A DNA stretch of 64,000 nucleotides. Origin: DUVY01 sp036562755 (lineage in GTDB: Bacteria; Bacillota; Clostridia; Christensenellales; DUVY01). The notes below the pieces were generated by a model, which was not told the DNA's origin, searched no databases, and saw only the letters and a list, made by a program, of their open reading frames with translations. Each line of letters opens with the position of its first letter. Positions within the stretch are counted from its first letter, which is position 1. The stretch covers positions 18,161 to 82,160 of the forward strand of contig DATCJN010000026.1 of assembly GCA_036562755.1 (NCBI GenBank), written 5' to 3'. The translations under genes were made by a program, and so were the position numbers. Positions 7,722 through 17,248 of this stretch are shown here, piece after piece.

Positions 7722-9989
7722 TTATTCTTCTATATGATTATGACCGTTTTCTTCTATTTTTATAGTATAGCCGCATTCTTTAGAAGCGCATTTTATGACG
7801 TCGCCGTCTTTATAATGCTTTAAAACCATATGCGAATCGCATTGAGGGCATTTTTGATCGACTACCTTGTCGTTAGATATAAAACGGCAGTCGGGATAGC
7901 CGCTGCACGCGAAAAACTCGCCGCGGCGCGAACGCCTTTTTACCAACGGCTTGCCGCACTTAGGGCATTTTCCGTAATCGGCGTTTTCGTCTTCTATGGG
8001 TTTGATGTTTTGGCACTTAGGATAATTGGAACAGCCCAAGAATTTGCCGTATTTACTGTGTTTTACTACCATATCCCCGCCGCACTTTTCGCACTTGATA
8101 CTCGTCTTTTCGCTTTCTTCTTCCAAACTCTTGGTGTTGCGGCATTTGGGAAAATTGGGGCAGGCCAGGAACTTTCCGTATCTGCCGTGCCTGATTACCA
8201 TATTGACGCCGCAGTTTTCGCAAACAACGTCGCTTTGCTCGTCGGGCTGTTTTAAGGTAAAGCTGTCCTCAAGCGCGGCTTTGACGTCGCGCTCAAATCC
8301 GCCGAAATAAAAATCGTGAATTACCTGCTGCCAAACCTTGCCGCCTTCCTCAATCTCGTCCAGCATGTTTTCCATATTGGCGGTAAAATCCACGCTCATA
8401 ATATCGGGGAAATATCTGACCAGCATATCGGTAACCTGCTCGCCCAATTCGGTAGGCTTTATATGTCTGCCCTCTTTTTCGCAGTATTCTCTGGTAAACA
8501 AAATCAAAATCGTGGGCGTATATGTAGCCGGTCTGCCTATGCCCTTTTCTTCCATCGCCTTAACCAAAGACGCCTCGGTGTATCGAGCCGGGGGCTTGGT
8601 AAACTTTTGCTCGGGCTTTAGTTCTATCAATTTAGGCTTGTCGCCTTCTTCCAAAGGCGGCAAGATTTTATTGGAATCGTCCTCGTCGTCGTTAACTTCT
8701 GGCTTATCTTGCGTTTCCTGCTCGTCCGCGCTGTATGCCGCCAAAAATCCTTTAAACTTCAAAGTTCTGCCGCTTGCGGTAAAGCGGTAATCGTTGGCGG
8801 TTATCTCGGCGCTTACTGTGTCATATTGCGCCTGAGCCATTTGGCTTGCTAAGAATCTTTCGTAAATTAATTTATATAATCTGTATAGATTTCTGTTAAG
8901 ATAGGGTTTTACAGATTCGGGCGTTCTGTCCAGCGAAATAGGTCTAATAGCTTCGTGAGCGTCTTGAATGCCCTTCTTTGACTTAAATTTATTGGGAGTT
9001 TCGGGATAGTATTCCGTTCCGAATTTGGATTTTATATAATCTTCGGCCATTTTTTGCGCCTCGGGCGAGATACGCGTCGAGTCCGTTCTGATATAAGTTA
9101 CCAGCGCTACCTTGCCCTCGGAACCTAATTCTACGCCCTCGTAAAGATTTTGAGCGCAAGCGGTGGCTACTTTTAAGGAAATACCCAGCTTGTTTAAAGC
9201 GTCCTGCTGCATAGTGCTGGTGGTATAAGGCGCGGGCGCGTTAACCTTGGTAACGCCTCTTTTTATCTTTGTTACTAAGTATTGCGCGCCTTTTAGGTCG
9301 TCTAAGACCTTATCCATTTCGGCTTTGTTGTTTATCTCTAGTTTCTGGTCTTTATGCGAAGCCAACTTAGCCAAAAAGGCTACGTTATCCTTTTCCAAAA
9401 CCGCCTTTAGATGCCAATACTCTTTGGGCACAAAAGCGCGGATTTCGCGCTCTCTGTCTACTACAAGCTTTAGCGCCACCGATTGCACGCGCCCGGCAGA
9501 TAGCTTGCTGCGTATTTTTTTGCTTATTATGGGCGAAAGCTTATAGCCCACAAGTCTGTCCAGCACGCGCCGCGCTTGCTGAGCATCGACTAAATTTTTG
9601 TCTATGGGACGCGGGTTTTGAAGCGCGTTTTGAACCGCCGTCTTGGAAATTTCGTTAAAAACTATCCTGCAAGGCGACTCGGGCGGAATGCCCAAAATGT
9701 GAGTTAGGTGCCACGAAATAGCCTCGCCCTCGCGGTCGGGGTCGGTGGCCAACAAAATTGATTCGGCTTGGCTTGCCTTTTCTTTGAGCTGTTTGATTAT
9801 TTCTTTTTGTTTGGGGATTAAGACATACTTTGGCTCGAAATTATTTTTTATATCCACCGCCAAGGTATGCTCGGGCAAGTCTCTTACATGTCCTTTGGTG
9901 GCTATTACATTATAGGACGAATCTATGCCCTTTAGATATTTGTTAATGGTCTCTCTTTTTCCCTCGCCTTCGATAATGACTAATTTCAA
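7722..9989 (-). CDS. topA: DNA topoisomerase I
   Basis: Type IA topoisomerase that relaxes negative supercoils. In 755 residues it carries the Toprim domain with DPDREGEAISWHL (about 81-93), the active-site tyrosine in TYIRTDSTRISPEA (about 297-310), and SAGRVQSVALKLVVDRE (about 164-180). Four C-terminal CxxC zinc ribbons follow, beginning CENCG, CEKCG, CPKCG and CPQC; three end in a Cys-rich FLACPNFPKC-like pattern, and the last, CASKECG, is divergent. An acidic linker (EVNDDEDDSN) is inserted near residue 430. It starts with TTG behind an AAAGGAGAG site and follows dprA by 14 bases. Confidence 0.97.
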   Translation of the reverse strand: MKLVIIEGEGKRETINKYLKGIDSSYNVIATKGHVRDLPEHTLAVDIKNNFEPKYVLIPKQKEIIKQLKEKASQAESILLATDPDREGEAISWHLTHILGIPPESPCRIVFNEISKTAVQNALQNPRPIDKNLVDAQQARRVLDRLVGYKLSPIISKKIRSKLSAGRVQSVALKLVVDREREIRAFVPKEYWHLKAVLEKDNVAFLAKLASHKDQKLEINNKAEMDKVLDDLKGAQYLVTKIKRGVTKVNAPAPYTTSTMQQDALNKLGISLKVATACAQNLYEGVELGSEGKVALVTYIRTDSTRISPEAQKMAEDYIKSKFGTEYYPETPNKFKSKKGIQDAHEAIRPISLDRTPESVKPYLNRNLYRLYKLIYERFLASQMAQAQYDTVSAEITANDYRFTASGRTLKFKGFLAAYSADEQETQDKPEVNDDEDDSNKILPPLEEGDKPKLIELKPEQKFTKPPARYTEASLVKAMEEKGIGRPATYTPTILILFTREYCEKEGRHIKPTELGEQVTDMLVRYFPDIMSVDFTANMENMLDEIEEGGKVWQQVIHDFYFGGFERDVKAALEDSFTLKQPDEQSDVVCENCGVNMVIRHGRYGKFLACPNFPKCRNTKSLEEESEKTSIKCEKCGGDMVVKHSKYGKFLGCSNYPKCQNIKPIEDENADYGKCPKCGKPLVKRRSRRGEFFACSGYPDCRFISNDKVVDQKCPQCDSHMVLKHYKDGDVIKCASKECGYTIKIEENGHNHIEE

Positions 9990-10003
9990 ACGGAATCTCT
10001 CCT

Positions 10004-11077
10004 TTACGCTAAAGAATAAACTGTGCCGTTTTTGGTTATCAAACCTTTTATCTCCATTATGCTCAACAAGCTGTTTAGCTCGCTTGCGGGCAAATTGGCG
10101 CTGTATAAAATTTTATCATAGTTTAATGCACCGTTTGCTAATAAGTCAAGTATTTTTTGCTCCGATGAATCCAACTTGGGCTGCGGTTTATGTTGTGGCG
10201 CGTAGGTTATGTTCAAATCCTCCAAAATGTGTTCGGGCTTATATACGAGCGCGCATTGAGAATATCTAATAAGTCTCAGGTTGCCCAAAATCTTAGGGTT
10301 ATCCGCCGCGCCCGCGAGAGCGAACACGCTTTTGCCCTGTTCAAGCGCGTATTCTACAGTGTACATCGTTCCGCTCTTTTCGCCCGCCTCCGCCACCAAA
10401 ACGCCCATGGAGAGCGCCGCCAATAGTCTGTTTCTTCTAGGATAAGAATACACAGTGCCTTTAAACTCGGGCAAAAACTCGCTTATTACCAAGCCTTTTT
10501 GGGCTATTTCTTTATATAATTCGTAGTTGACGGCGGGATAGATTTCGTTATGGCCGTTGCCCAGAATAGCTATGGTATCGCCGCCTATATCTAGTGTAAA
10601 CCTATGCGCGAAACTGTCAATACCCGTAGCAAGACCGCTTACTATGGTAAAACCGCTGGATGACAGTTCTTGAGCGAAAATTTTGGTCATCTTTTTGCCG
10701 TAAAGGCTGGGACTTCGCGTGCCCACTATGGTAAAGCATTTGGATGAAAGAAGCTCAAGCCTTCCTTTATAATATATAACAAAAGGCGCGTCGTTTAACT
10801 CCAAAAAACTCGGGGGATATTCTTTATCTTCGGGCGTTAAAATCCCCAAGCCATCGTTTTCGTATCTTTTTAACTGCCGCTTTAGGCGCTCAAAATTTAA
10901 GGCGTTGAGCATTTTTGAGTAACTAGAACCCAAAACTTCTTTAACTTTTAAGTCGCCCTTTCTAAAGAATTCGTAAAAATTATAAATGCCGCCCGTTTCC
11001 TTAATCAAAGGATTAATTTTAAAGGGTGAAGCGTCGGCAGCCGACAGCCAAAAATATAACAATCTTTGGTCTTCCAT
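10004..11077 (-). CDS. dprA: DprA, DNA-processing protein for transformation
   Basis: DprA binds incoming single-stranded DNA and loads RecA on it during natural transformation. The 357-residue protein has the Rossmann-like core: TIVGTRSPSLYGKKM (about 116), SGLATGIDSFAHR (about 145), AILGNGHNEIYPAVN (about 168), SEFLPEF and YSYPRRNRLLAALS (about 207), then VLVAEAGEKSGTM (about 225). A C-terminal winged helix (about 295-357) completes it. comM/yifB directly upstream and comEC elsewhere in the window support a DNA-uptake role, although competence itself is not shown. An AGGAGA site precedes the ATG. Confidence 0.95.
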   Translation of the reverse strand: MEDQRLLYFWLSAADASPFKINPLIKETGGIYNFYEFFRKGDLKVKEVLGSSYSKMLNALNFERLKRQLKRYENDGLGILTPEDKEYPPSFLELNDAPFVIYYKGRLELLSSKCFTIVGTRSPSLYGKKMTKIFAQELSSSGFTIVSGLATGIDSFAHRFTLDIGGDTIAILGNGHNEIYPAVNYELYKEIAQKGLVISEFLPEFKGTVYSYPRRNRLLAALSMGVLVAEAGEKSGTMYTVEYALEQGKSVFALAGAADNPKILGNLRLIRYSQCALVYKPEHILEDLNITYAPQHKPQPKLDSSEQKILDLLANGALNYDKILYSANLPASELNSLLSIMEIKGLITKNGTVYSLA

Positions 11078-11093
11078 ATTTTCTCCTAAAAAT

Positions 11094-12626
11094 TTAAGAC
11101 CACAACTTTCTGTCCAGCGTCCTGTAGCTGACCGCCTCGGCGATTTGCTTTTGGTCTATTATGTCGCTTCCGTCCAGATCGGCTATGGTTTTGGCTACTT
11201 TTAAAATTCTGGTATAAGCGCGGGCTGATAGTTTCAATTTTTCAAAGGACAGCTTTAATAGTTCTTTTGCGGCGCCGGTTAAAACGCAGTAAGTTTTAAT
11301 CAACTCTGCAGGCATTTGAGCGTTGCAGTAAATGCCTTTGTCTTTTAACCTTTCTTGTTGAAGTTTTCGCGCTCTGTTAACTCTTAACTTTATTTCTTTG
11401 GAGTCTTCATTAACCGACTCGTCTGCCAATTCCTCGTATTTGACGCTGTCAACCGATATATGTATGTCTATCCTGTCCAAAAGCGGGCCGGAAAGCCTGC
11501 TTAGATATTTTTGAATTTGAGAGGGAGTGCATTGGCATTGACCGCGTTCCGAACCATAATGCCCGCAAGGGCAGGGGTTCATGCTTGCCACCAGCACAAA
11601 CCTTGCGGGATATTGCACGCTCAAATTGGCGCGGTTGATCACTATGACGCCGTCTTCTAAGGGCTGCCGTAAGGTTTCCAAAGCGCTTCTGGAATACTCG
11701 GGCAATTCGTCCAAAAACAAAACGCCGTTATGGGCTAGACTTATCTCGCCCGGTTTTGCGAAAGGTCCGCCACCCGTTAGCGAAACCGTAGTCGCGGTAT
11801 GGTGCGGCGTCCTAAAAGGTCTCGAAGTAATTATCCCTTCTTGTCCCAAAATACCCGCAATCGAATGAATCTTGGACGTCTCCAACGCTTCCTCGGGCGT
11901 CATATCGGGCAATATTGAGGGTAAAGCGCGCGCAAGCATTGTTTTGCCCGCGCCGGGAGGGCCTATCATGAGCATATTATGCCCGCCCGCAGCCGCGATT
12001 TCCAACGCCCTTTTGGCTTGGTTTTGACCTTTTATATAAGCAAAGTCCGAAGCGCTCAAACCGCTGTTATGGATAATCTCTGCTATGTCTTTGGAAATCG
12101 CCTTTCGGGGCTGTTCTTGACCTTTTAAGATATTAACCGCTTGAGTCAAACTTTCTACCAAAATAATCTCCGCGTCCTTAAGCCAAACGGTTTCCGGTTC
12201 GTTATCCAAAGGAACGAAAAACTTTTTATATCCCAAATCGGTAGCGCTGATTAATATAGGCAAGATACCGTTGATGCGCCTTACTTTGCCGTCCAGCGAA
12301 AGCTCGCCCAAAAACACATATCCGTCTGTGAGCTTATACGACAGCTGTTCAGTAGCCGCCAAAATCCCCAAAGATATAGGCAAGTCGAACACGGGGGTTA
12401 TTTTTTTGATGTCCGCAGGAGCAAGGTTGACCGTAATCTTGGACGCGGGGAACAAAAACCCGCTGTTTTTTATCGCCGAGCGGACTCTTTCGCGCGACTC
12501 CTTAACGGCCGTTTGCGCAAGCCCCACCGTTTCAAAGCTGGGCAGGCCGTTGTTTATATCCACCTCGACGTCCACGGGATAGCCCTGTATTCCGCTTAAT
12601 GAAAAGCTTTTGACTTTAGCGAGCAC
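11094..12626 (-). CDS. comM: ComM/YifB family Mg-chelatase-like AAA+ ATPase
   Basis: Helicase of the ComM (YifB) family, known in other bacteria to drive branch migration of recombining DNA. I place the start at the GTG at 12626, giving 510 residues. It has GGGGG six bases upstream, and from there the protein begins LAKVKSFSLSG as family members do; the ATG 45 bases upstream has no ribosome binding site. The domains are an N-terminal ChlI-like fold with LPSFETVGL and KESRERVRSAI, Walker A GPPGAGKTMLARALPSILP (about 218-236), Walker B VLFLDELPEY (about 300) and the CPCGHYGSE Cys-rich motif (about 350). It is first in the dprA-topA operon. Confidence 0.93.
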   Translation of the reverse strand: MLAKVKSFSLSGIQGYPVDVEVDINNGLPSFETVGLAQTAVKESRERVRSAIKNSGFLFPASKITVNLAPADIKKITPVFDLPISLGILAATEQLSYKLTDGYVFLGELSLDGKVRRINGILPILISATDLGYKKFFVPLDNEPETVWLKDAEIILVESLTQAVNILKGQEQPRKAISKDIAEIIHNSGLSASDFAYIKGQNQAKRALEIAAAGGHNMLMIGPPGAGKTMLARALPSILPDMTPEEALETSKIHSIAGILGQEGIITSRPFRTPHHTATTVSLTGGGPFAKPGEISLAHNGVLFLDELPEYSRSALETLRQPLEDGVIVINRANLSVQYPARFVLVASMNPCPCGHYGSERGQCQCTPSQIQKYLSRLSGPLLDRIDIHISVDSVKYEELADESVNEDSKEIKLRVNRARKLQQERLKDKGIYCNAQMPAELIKTYCVLTGAAKELLKLSFEKLKLSARAYTRILKVAKTIADLDGSDIIDQKQIAEAVSYRTLDRKLWS

Positions 12627-12726
12627 ATTCGCCCCCGAAATGCGACAAAAATATACATTAAGATTATACATATATTTGAAGATTTAAACAATATTTTGAC
12701 AAACTTTTTGATATGTTTTGAAAATA

Positions 12727-12752
12727 AAAAAACGAGCGGAATTTCCCGCTCC
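12727..12752 (-). terminator. Rho-independent terminator of rplS
   Basis: On the minus strand GAGCGG and CCGCTC form a stem with the loop GAAATT, followed by G and seven T. It lies 40 bases past the rplS stop codon. Confidence 0.75.
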
Positions 12753-12790
12753 TTTTATAGTTTATGACTGAATTAAACTTGTTTTTACTG

Positions 12791-13138
12791 TTAGTTGTTG
12801 GCTTCTTTAATTTTTGCGGCTTTGCCTGTCAATTCTCTTATATAATACAATTTAGCTCTTCTTACGCGACCTTTTCTCACTACGACTATGGAGTCGATCT
12901 TAGGCGAATGCAAAGGGAAAGTTCTCTCAACGCCAACGCCAAACGATATCTTGCGAACGGTAAAAGTTTCTCTCAAACCGCCGCCGCGGCGCGCTATAAC
13001 AGTGCCTTCAAAAGCCTGTATTCTTTCCTTAGAGCCTTCAATAACTTTAAAGTTAACTCTGATAACGTCGCCTATATTAAAAGAGGGAAGGTCGGTCCTC
13101 ATATTTTCTTTTTCTATAACCTGTATCAGTTTATCCAT
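12791..13138 (-). CDS. rplS: 50S ribosomal protein L19
   Basis: L19 sits at the subunit interface of the ribosome. The 115-residue form starting MDKLIQVIEKENMR at 13138 has the usual family length and a GGAGG site six bases upstream; the longer open frame from 13180 adds only non-conserved residues. Recognisable stretches are PSFNIGDVIRVNFKV, FEGTVIARRGGG, FGVGVERTFPLHSP and the basic RKGRVRRAKLYYIREL. L19 usually lies behind rimM and trmD; here it stands alone, with its own terminator and a candidate promoter. Confidence 0.97.
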   Translation of the reverse strand: MDKLIQVIEKENMRTDLPSFNIGDVIRVNFKVIEGSKERIQAFEGTVIARRGGGLRETFTVRKISFGVGVERTFPLHSPKIDSIVVVRKGRVRRAKLYYIRELTGKAAKIKEANN

Positions 13139-13249
13139 AATAACCTCCGAGTCTGTGCAGTTACCTAAATATATTATCACAACCTAAGCCTTAACACAAG
13201 CAAAAAGACATAAGTTTTTTTAACCAAAAACCCTTAAAAAGCAAAGAAT

Positions 13250-13276
13250 ATTATAACATAATTTTTTAAATTTCAA
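13250..13276 (-). promoter_or_regulatory. Possible rplS promoter
   Basis: On the minus strand TTGAAA (13276-13271) and TATAAT (13255-13250) are 15 bases apart, a short spacing. The leader would be about 105 bases and could hold an L19 autoregulatory element, but I could not fold one with confidence. Confidence 0.35.
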
Positions 13277-13389
13277 ATAAAAATAAAGCGATTTTTTTAA
13301 AAAGCTGTTAATATATTGGTTTATATTTTATTTTAGTGATAAAATCTTTTTATAAACATAATTTAACGAATGATTTTTAGAGGTGCAAT

Positions 13390-15069
13390 ATGAAATTTTC
13401 CCAAATTCAATATAAGCGTCCAGATATGGATGCGTTGATTGACAGCGTTAATTCTTATCGCCAAGCGTTTGAGAACGCTTCAAACGCGGATGAGCAAGTA
13501 AAAATTTATCTGGAAATGACCAAATCTTTGCAATCGCCCATTACAATGTGCTATGTGGCGATTATTAGATATTATCTTAACACTACTGACGAGTTTTACA
13601 ACAAAGAAAAAAATTTTTTGGACGAAAAGTTCCCCGAGCTAAAAAGCGCTTTGAGCGATTTCTCCAAGAGCATGCTCGCTTCGCCCTTTAAGGAAGAGCT
13701 AAAAACCAAACTGCCTCCCGTCATAATGCTCAATAAAGAAATAGAAGCCAAATCGATGAGTCCCGAGATTATAGATTTAAAAATCGAAGAAAACAAGCTC
13801 ATCAACCAATACACCAACCTTATGAGCTCTGTAATGGTAGAGTTCCAAGGGCAAAAATTAACGCGCCCCGAAATCAGAAAATATATATCAGCAAGCGACC
13901 GCGAAACCAGACGCGCCGCAATGACTGCTTACGGACTTGAATTAAACAAGATTAAAGACCAACTGGACGACATCTATGACAAAATGGTAAAAGTCCGCGA
14001 TAAAATGGCAAAAAAATTGGGCTATTCCGGCTTTGTGGAACTAGGCTACTTGCAGATGAACAGAAACTGCTATAATCCTAACGATGTCGATAAGTTCAGA
14101 CAAGGCGTGTTAAAATACATTGTTCCTGCCGTGTCTAAGATTAAGAAAAAAGTTTCCATTGATTTAGGCATAGACAAATTAAAACTCTTCGACAACGACG
14201 TTTATTTAAAAAGCGGCAAACCCCAGCCCGTAATTTCCAGCGAAGAGATAATGCGCCAGGGAAGCAAGATGTATAACGAGCTAAACGCCGAGATCGGCGC
14301 GCTTTATGACAATATGTTAGAAAGCGAAACCTTTGACGTTCTCTCGCGTCCCGGCAAGTGGGGCGGCGGCTTTTGCGAGGGTCTGGCGGAATTTAAGCTG
14401 CCCTTTATTTTGAGCAACTTCAACGGCACAGCCGACGACATAGACGTTTTAACTCACGAAATGGGACACGCTTTCGCGTTTTATAAGTCTTGGGAGTATG
14501 AAATCCCTGATGTGCAAAACCCGACTTTTGAAACATGCGAAGTGCATTCTATGTCGATGGAGTTCTTTACTCATAAGTTTATGGAAAGATTTTTCGGCGA
14601 GGCGGCAAACGACTACCGTTACGCGCACTTAGCCGAGGCCTTAAATTTTATACCTTACGGAACAATAATCGACTACTTCCAACACCTAGCTTATCAAAAT
14701 CCCCTATGGACGCCCAAAGAGCGAAATCAAGCGTGGGCGGAACTGGAAAGACAATACCGTCCTTATATGGACGCTCAAGGCATCCCCTTCTTCGAAGAAG
14801 GCAGAGCGTGGCAGGTTCAAGCGCACGTTTACGAATCGCCTTTCTATTATATAGATTACTGCCTTGCTCAATCGGTAGCGCTTCAATTTTACGCGCTTAT
14901 GCATCAAGACTATAACGCCGCTTGGCAAAAATATTACAACTTCGTCTCTAAAGCAGGCACGCTTACCTTTACTGATCTATTAAAAGAGTCAAAGCTGCAA
15001 TCGCCTTTTGACGAGTCAACCCTAAAGCACATAAGCGAGATAGCGTTGAAGACATTGAATATAGACTAA
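13390..15069 (+). CDS. M3-family oligoendopeptidase
   Basis: Zinc oligopeptidase of the PepF/thimet type, which degrades peptides in the cytosol. The 559-residue protein has the HExxH motif in DVLTHEMGHAFAFYKS (about 352-367), the third ligand in FETCEVHSMSMEFFT (about 380) and the substrate-binding AHVYESPFYYIDYCLAQ region (about 480). It resembles the clostridial M3 branch of about 560 residues rather than the longer PepF. There is no signal peptide. An AGAGGTG site precedes the ATG. It heads a two-gene plus-strand operon with the DUF815 ATPase. Confidence 0.93.
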   Translation: MKFSQIQYKRPDMDALIDSVNSYRQAFENASNADEQVKIYLEMTKSLQSPITMCYVAIIRYYLNTTDEFYNKEKNFLDEKFPELKSALSDFSKSMLASPFKEELKTKLPPVIMLNKEIEAKSMSPEIIDLKIEENKLINQYTNLMSSVMVEFQGQKLTRPEIRKYISASDRETRRAAMTAYGLELNKIKDQLDDIYDKMVKVRDKMAKKLGYSGFVELGYLQMNRNCYNPNDVDKFRQGVLKYIVPAVSKIKKKVSIDLGIDKLKLFDNDVYLKSGKPQPVISSEEIMRQGSKMYNELNAEIGALYDNMLESETFDVLSRPGKWGGGFCEGLAEFKLPFILSNFNGTADDIDVLTHEMGHAFAFYKSWEYEIPDVQNPTFETCEVHSMSMEFFTHKFMERFFGEAANDYRYAHLAEALNFIPYGTIIDYFQHLAYQNPLWTPKERNQAWAELERQYRPYMDAQGIPFFEEGRAWQVQAHVYESPFYYIDYCLAQSVALQFYALMHQDYNAAWQKYYNFVSKAGTLTFTDLLKESKLQSPFDESTLKHISEIALKTLNID

Positions 15070-15094
15070 TTACCAAAGTCCAAAAGAGGTCATA

Positions 15095-16225
15095 ATGAAC
15101 GACTTAAATCAACAACTGGAAAGCCTGGCGTTGTTTTATTCAGTCAAGCAGGACAAAGTAATAAAAAGCCTTATGGACGCGTTAGCCGACCCCAAAAACG
15201 AACCGCTGTTTTACCACAATCTTTTAGAGAGCGGATACTCAGACGACTGGGCAGGCTATGTTTACAACCTAGCAAGATACGACCAAAACATATGGGCCAA
15301 GAGTTTGGCAAAAGGCGTCGAAATTCCGCCCCAAATAAAACAAAGGGCTATACAAGAGCTAAAAATCCTAAAACTGCTCTCAGAGCAAACCTCAAGTTCG
15401 CTTTTTGAAAACAGCGTTTATGAATGGGGCTCTAAGAATAAATATGACTTTGACTACGATTTTCTGGCGCAAGATATCTCAAAAAAAGGCTATGGGATTT
15501 ACGCTAAATACGACGCCTTTGTGTTTCAAGACAGGGAATTAATACCCATTCCCAATCCGCCTAAAATAGAGTTAAGCTCTTTAATAGGCTATCAGTCCCA
15601 AAAACAAGAGGTAATCGCCAATACTAAGGCTTTTATAGAAGGCAAACCCGCAAACAATGTTTTGCTCGCAGGCGACAGGGGTTCGGGCAAGTCTTCTACC
15701 ATAATGGGCGTATTTAATATGTTTAAGGGACAGATAAAGTTAGTAGAACTGCCCTTGGCCAATATTAAAAACATTACATACTTGATTGATTTATTAAAAG
15801 ACATCCCCAACCGCTTTATAATCTTTTTGGACGATTTGGTCGTAGATAAAAATAACCCCGAATTATTTTATCCGCTAAAAGCGGCTTTGGAGGGAAGCTT
15901 TTTAAATTCTAAGACCAATACATTAATATATGCCACTTCCAATAGACGACACCTGGTAAGACAAAGCCAAAAAGAAAGAGAAGACGAAATCCGCCCCAGC
16001 GAAGGCTTAGAAGACACGCTCGCCCTTTCCGACAGGTTCGGGCTTGTGGTATTGTTCCATAATCTCAATAAAGACGAATATTTAGATTTAGTGGCAGCCC
16101 TCGCTAAAATGCGCAATATACCCGTTACCGATAAACTCTTAAAAGACGCCGAAATTTGGGCGCTGGCTAAGGCCGTGCGCTCGCCCAGATCGGCCGTGCA
16201 GTTTATAAACTCGCTTGAAAGCTAA
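15095..16225 (+). CDS. DUF815-family AAA+ ATPase
   Basis: The 376-residue protein belongs to the DUF815 family of predicted P-loop ATPases, whose function is not established. An N-terminal helical region of about 170 residues precedes LIGYQSQKQEVIANT, Walker A AGDRGSGKSSTIM (about 190-202), Walker B FIIFLDDLVVD (about 233-243), sensor 1 TLIYATSNRRHLVRQS (about 275-290) and a sensor-2-like AVRSPRSAVQF near the end. It follows the M3 peptidase by 25 bases with an AGAGG site. Coupling with that peptidase is conceivable but unproven. Its stop lies ten bases before a shared terminator. Confidence 0.88.
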   Translation: MNDLNQQLESLALFYSVKQDKVIKSLMDALADPKNEPLFYHNLLESGYSDDWAGYVYNLARYDQNIWAKSLAKGVEIPPQIKQRAIQELKILKLLSEQTSSSLFENSVYEWGSKNKYDFDYDFLAQDISKKGYGIYAKYDAFVFQDRELIPIPNPPKIELSSLIGYQSQKQEVIANTKAFIEGKPANNVLLAGDRGSGKSSTIMGVFNMFKGQIKLVELPLANIKNITYLIDLLKDIPNRFIIFLDDLVVDKNNPELFYPLKAALEGSFLNSKTNTLIYATSNRRHLVRQSQKEREDEIRPSEGLEDTLALSDRFGLVVLFHNLNKDEYLDLVAALAKMRNIPVTDKLLKDAEIWALAKAVRSPRSAVQFINSLES

Positions 16226-16234
16226 CGAAACATT

Positions 16235-16258
16235 AAAAACCGCCTCTTTAGGCGGTTT
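16235..16258. terminator. Bidirectional terminator between DUF815 ATPase and PrsW genes
   Basis: AAACCGCC (16237-16244) and GGCGGTTT (16251-16258) pair around a six-base loop. It ends the plus-strand operon. Its right arm also encodes the last residues of the minus-strand PrsW protein, whose stop codon is in the loop. Confidence 0.8.
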
Positions 16259-17219
16259 CTTTTATTTCAATATTTTTTTGCTCAAAGGCTTGATTGATGC
16301 CTTCTTTTATCAATTTTATTCCTATGCTCCATGCCAAAACGGATAAGACAACGGGCACAAAGTAAATTTGAGGCAAGAGCTTGGCGCTAAAGGGCATATT
16401 CCAAACGCTGTGCAAAAGCGCGCAAAACAATATCAGCCCCGCGCCTTTTAAATAATTTTTTCTCTTAAGCAGAATAACCGCCGCGGCGCCTTCTATTGCC
16501 GCCCATATGACGTGCCCGCCCGGCGCTAAGATGCACCTTAAAAACAGCACATCCAGCATTTGCATTAAGCTGACGCTCAAAAACTCGCTGGAATAAATAA
16601 TGGTCGGATAACCGCCCATATTTAAAAACATTCCCAAAAAAGCGTATCCTGCCGATTCTATGGAAGCAAATCCCCCGCCGATCGCCGCGCCCGTTAAAAT
16701 TCCCCCGCAAATAGTTTTGTTCTTGCGCCTTATAAGCAACATTATTATAACCGCAAGCTTGGCGCTTTCTTCTACCACGCCGGTCAGCAGCGCTCCTACA
16801 TAATCCAATCCTTTGTTATAACCTATCAGGTCGTGCAAAATTAGAGTAAAAATAACGGCAAGCGCTCCGCCTATTCCAAACATCTTTATAATAGAAAAAA
16901 TAGAAATATCTCTATAGACATTTAATTCAAAAAACAGCACTATTAAAGTAAAAGGAACTATAAACGCGCCCAAAAACATCAAAGTAGGCAGCGACAAAAT
17001 CCCGCCGAAAGAGCTGATGATATAAACAAGAATAAGCATTACCGCCAGACTCAAAAAAACCCTAAAAAACAGCCACGGACGCGGCAGGGCAATTTTTTGA
17101 ACATCAAAGTCGGCTATGCCGCTCAAATAGAGTTCTTGCTTTTCTGCTTTTGTCCTTGGAAGAAAAACATCGGCAAAGACGCCAAAAAAGTTAAAATCCT
17201 GGTCTTTAGTTTCTATCAT
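16248..17219 (-). CDS. PrsW-family intramembrane metalloprotease
   Basis: Polytopic membrane protein of 323 residues with about eight hydrophobic segments. It has the three PrsW/CAAX-type motif regions: EESAK in LTGVVEESAKLAVII (about 146-160), His and Glu in GGHVIWAAIEGAA (about 232-244) and His in LLHSVWNM (about 271-278). PrsW in Bacillus cleaves the anti-sigma factor RsiW; the family may also cut other membrane proteins. No sigma/anti-sigma pair lies next to it, so its target is unknown. It follows gpr by 29 bases and may be co-transcribed with it. Soluble segments at both ends carry no further domain. Confidence 0.87.
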   Translation of the reverse strand: MIETKDQDFNFFGVFADVFLPRTKAEKQELYLSGIADFDVQKIALPRPWLFFRVFLSLAVMLILVYIISSFGGILSLPTLMFLGAFIVPFTLIVLFFELNVYRDISIFSIIKMFGIGGALAVIFTLILHDLIGYNKGLDYVGALLTGVVEESAKLAVIIMLLIRRKNKTICGGILTGAAIGGGFASIESAGYAFLGMFLNMGGYPTIIYSSEFLSVSLMQMLDVLFLRCILAPGGHVIWAAIEGAAAVILLKRKNYLKGAGLILFCALLHSVWNMPFSAKLLPQIYFVPVVLSVLAWSIGIKLIKEGINQAFEQKNIEIKETA

Positions 17220-17248
17220 AATAATTGATTATTGACCAAGATTAAAAA

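Noticed and set aside
13139..13250. L19 leader RNA upstream of rplS
   Set aside because: AT-rich sequence without a hairpin I could pair convincingly; not supported by eye.
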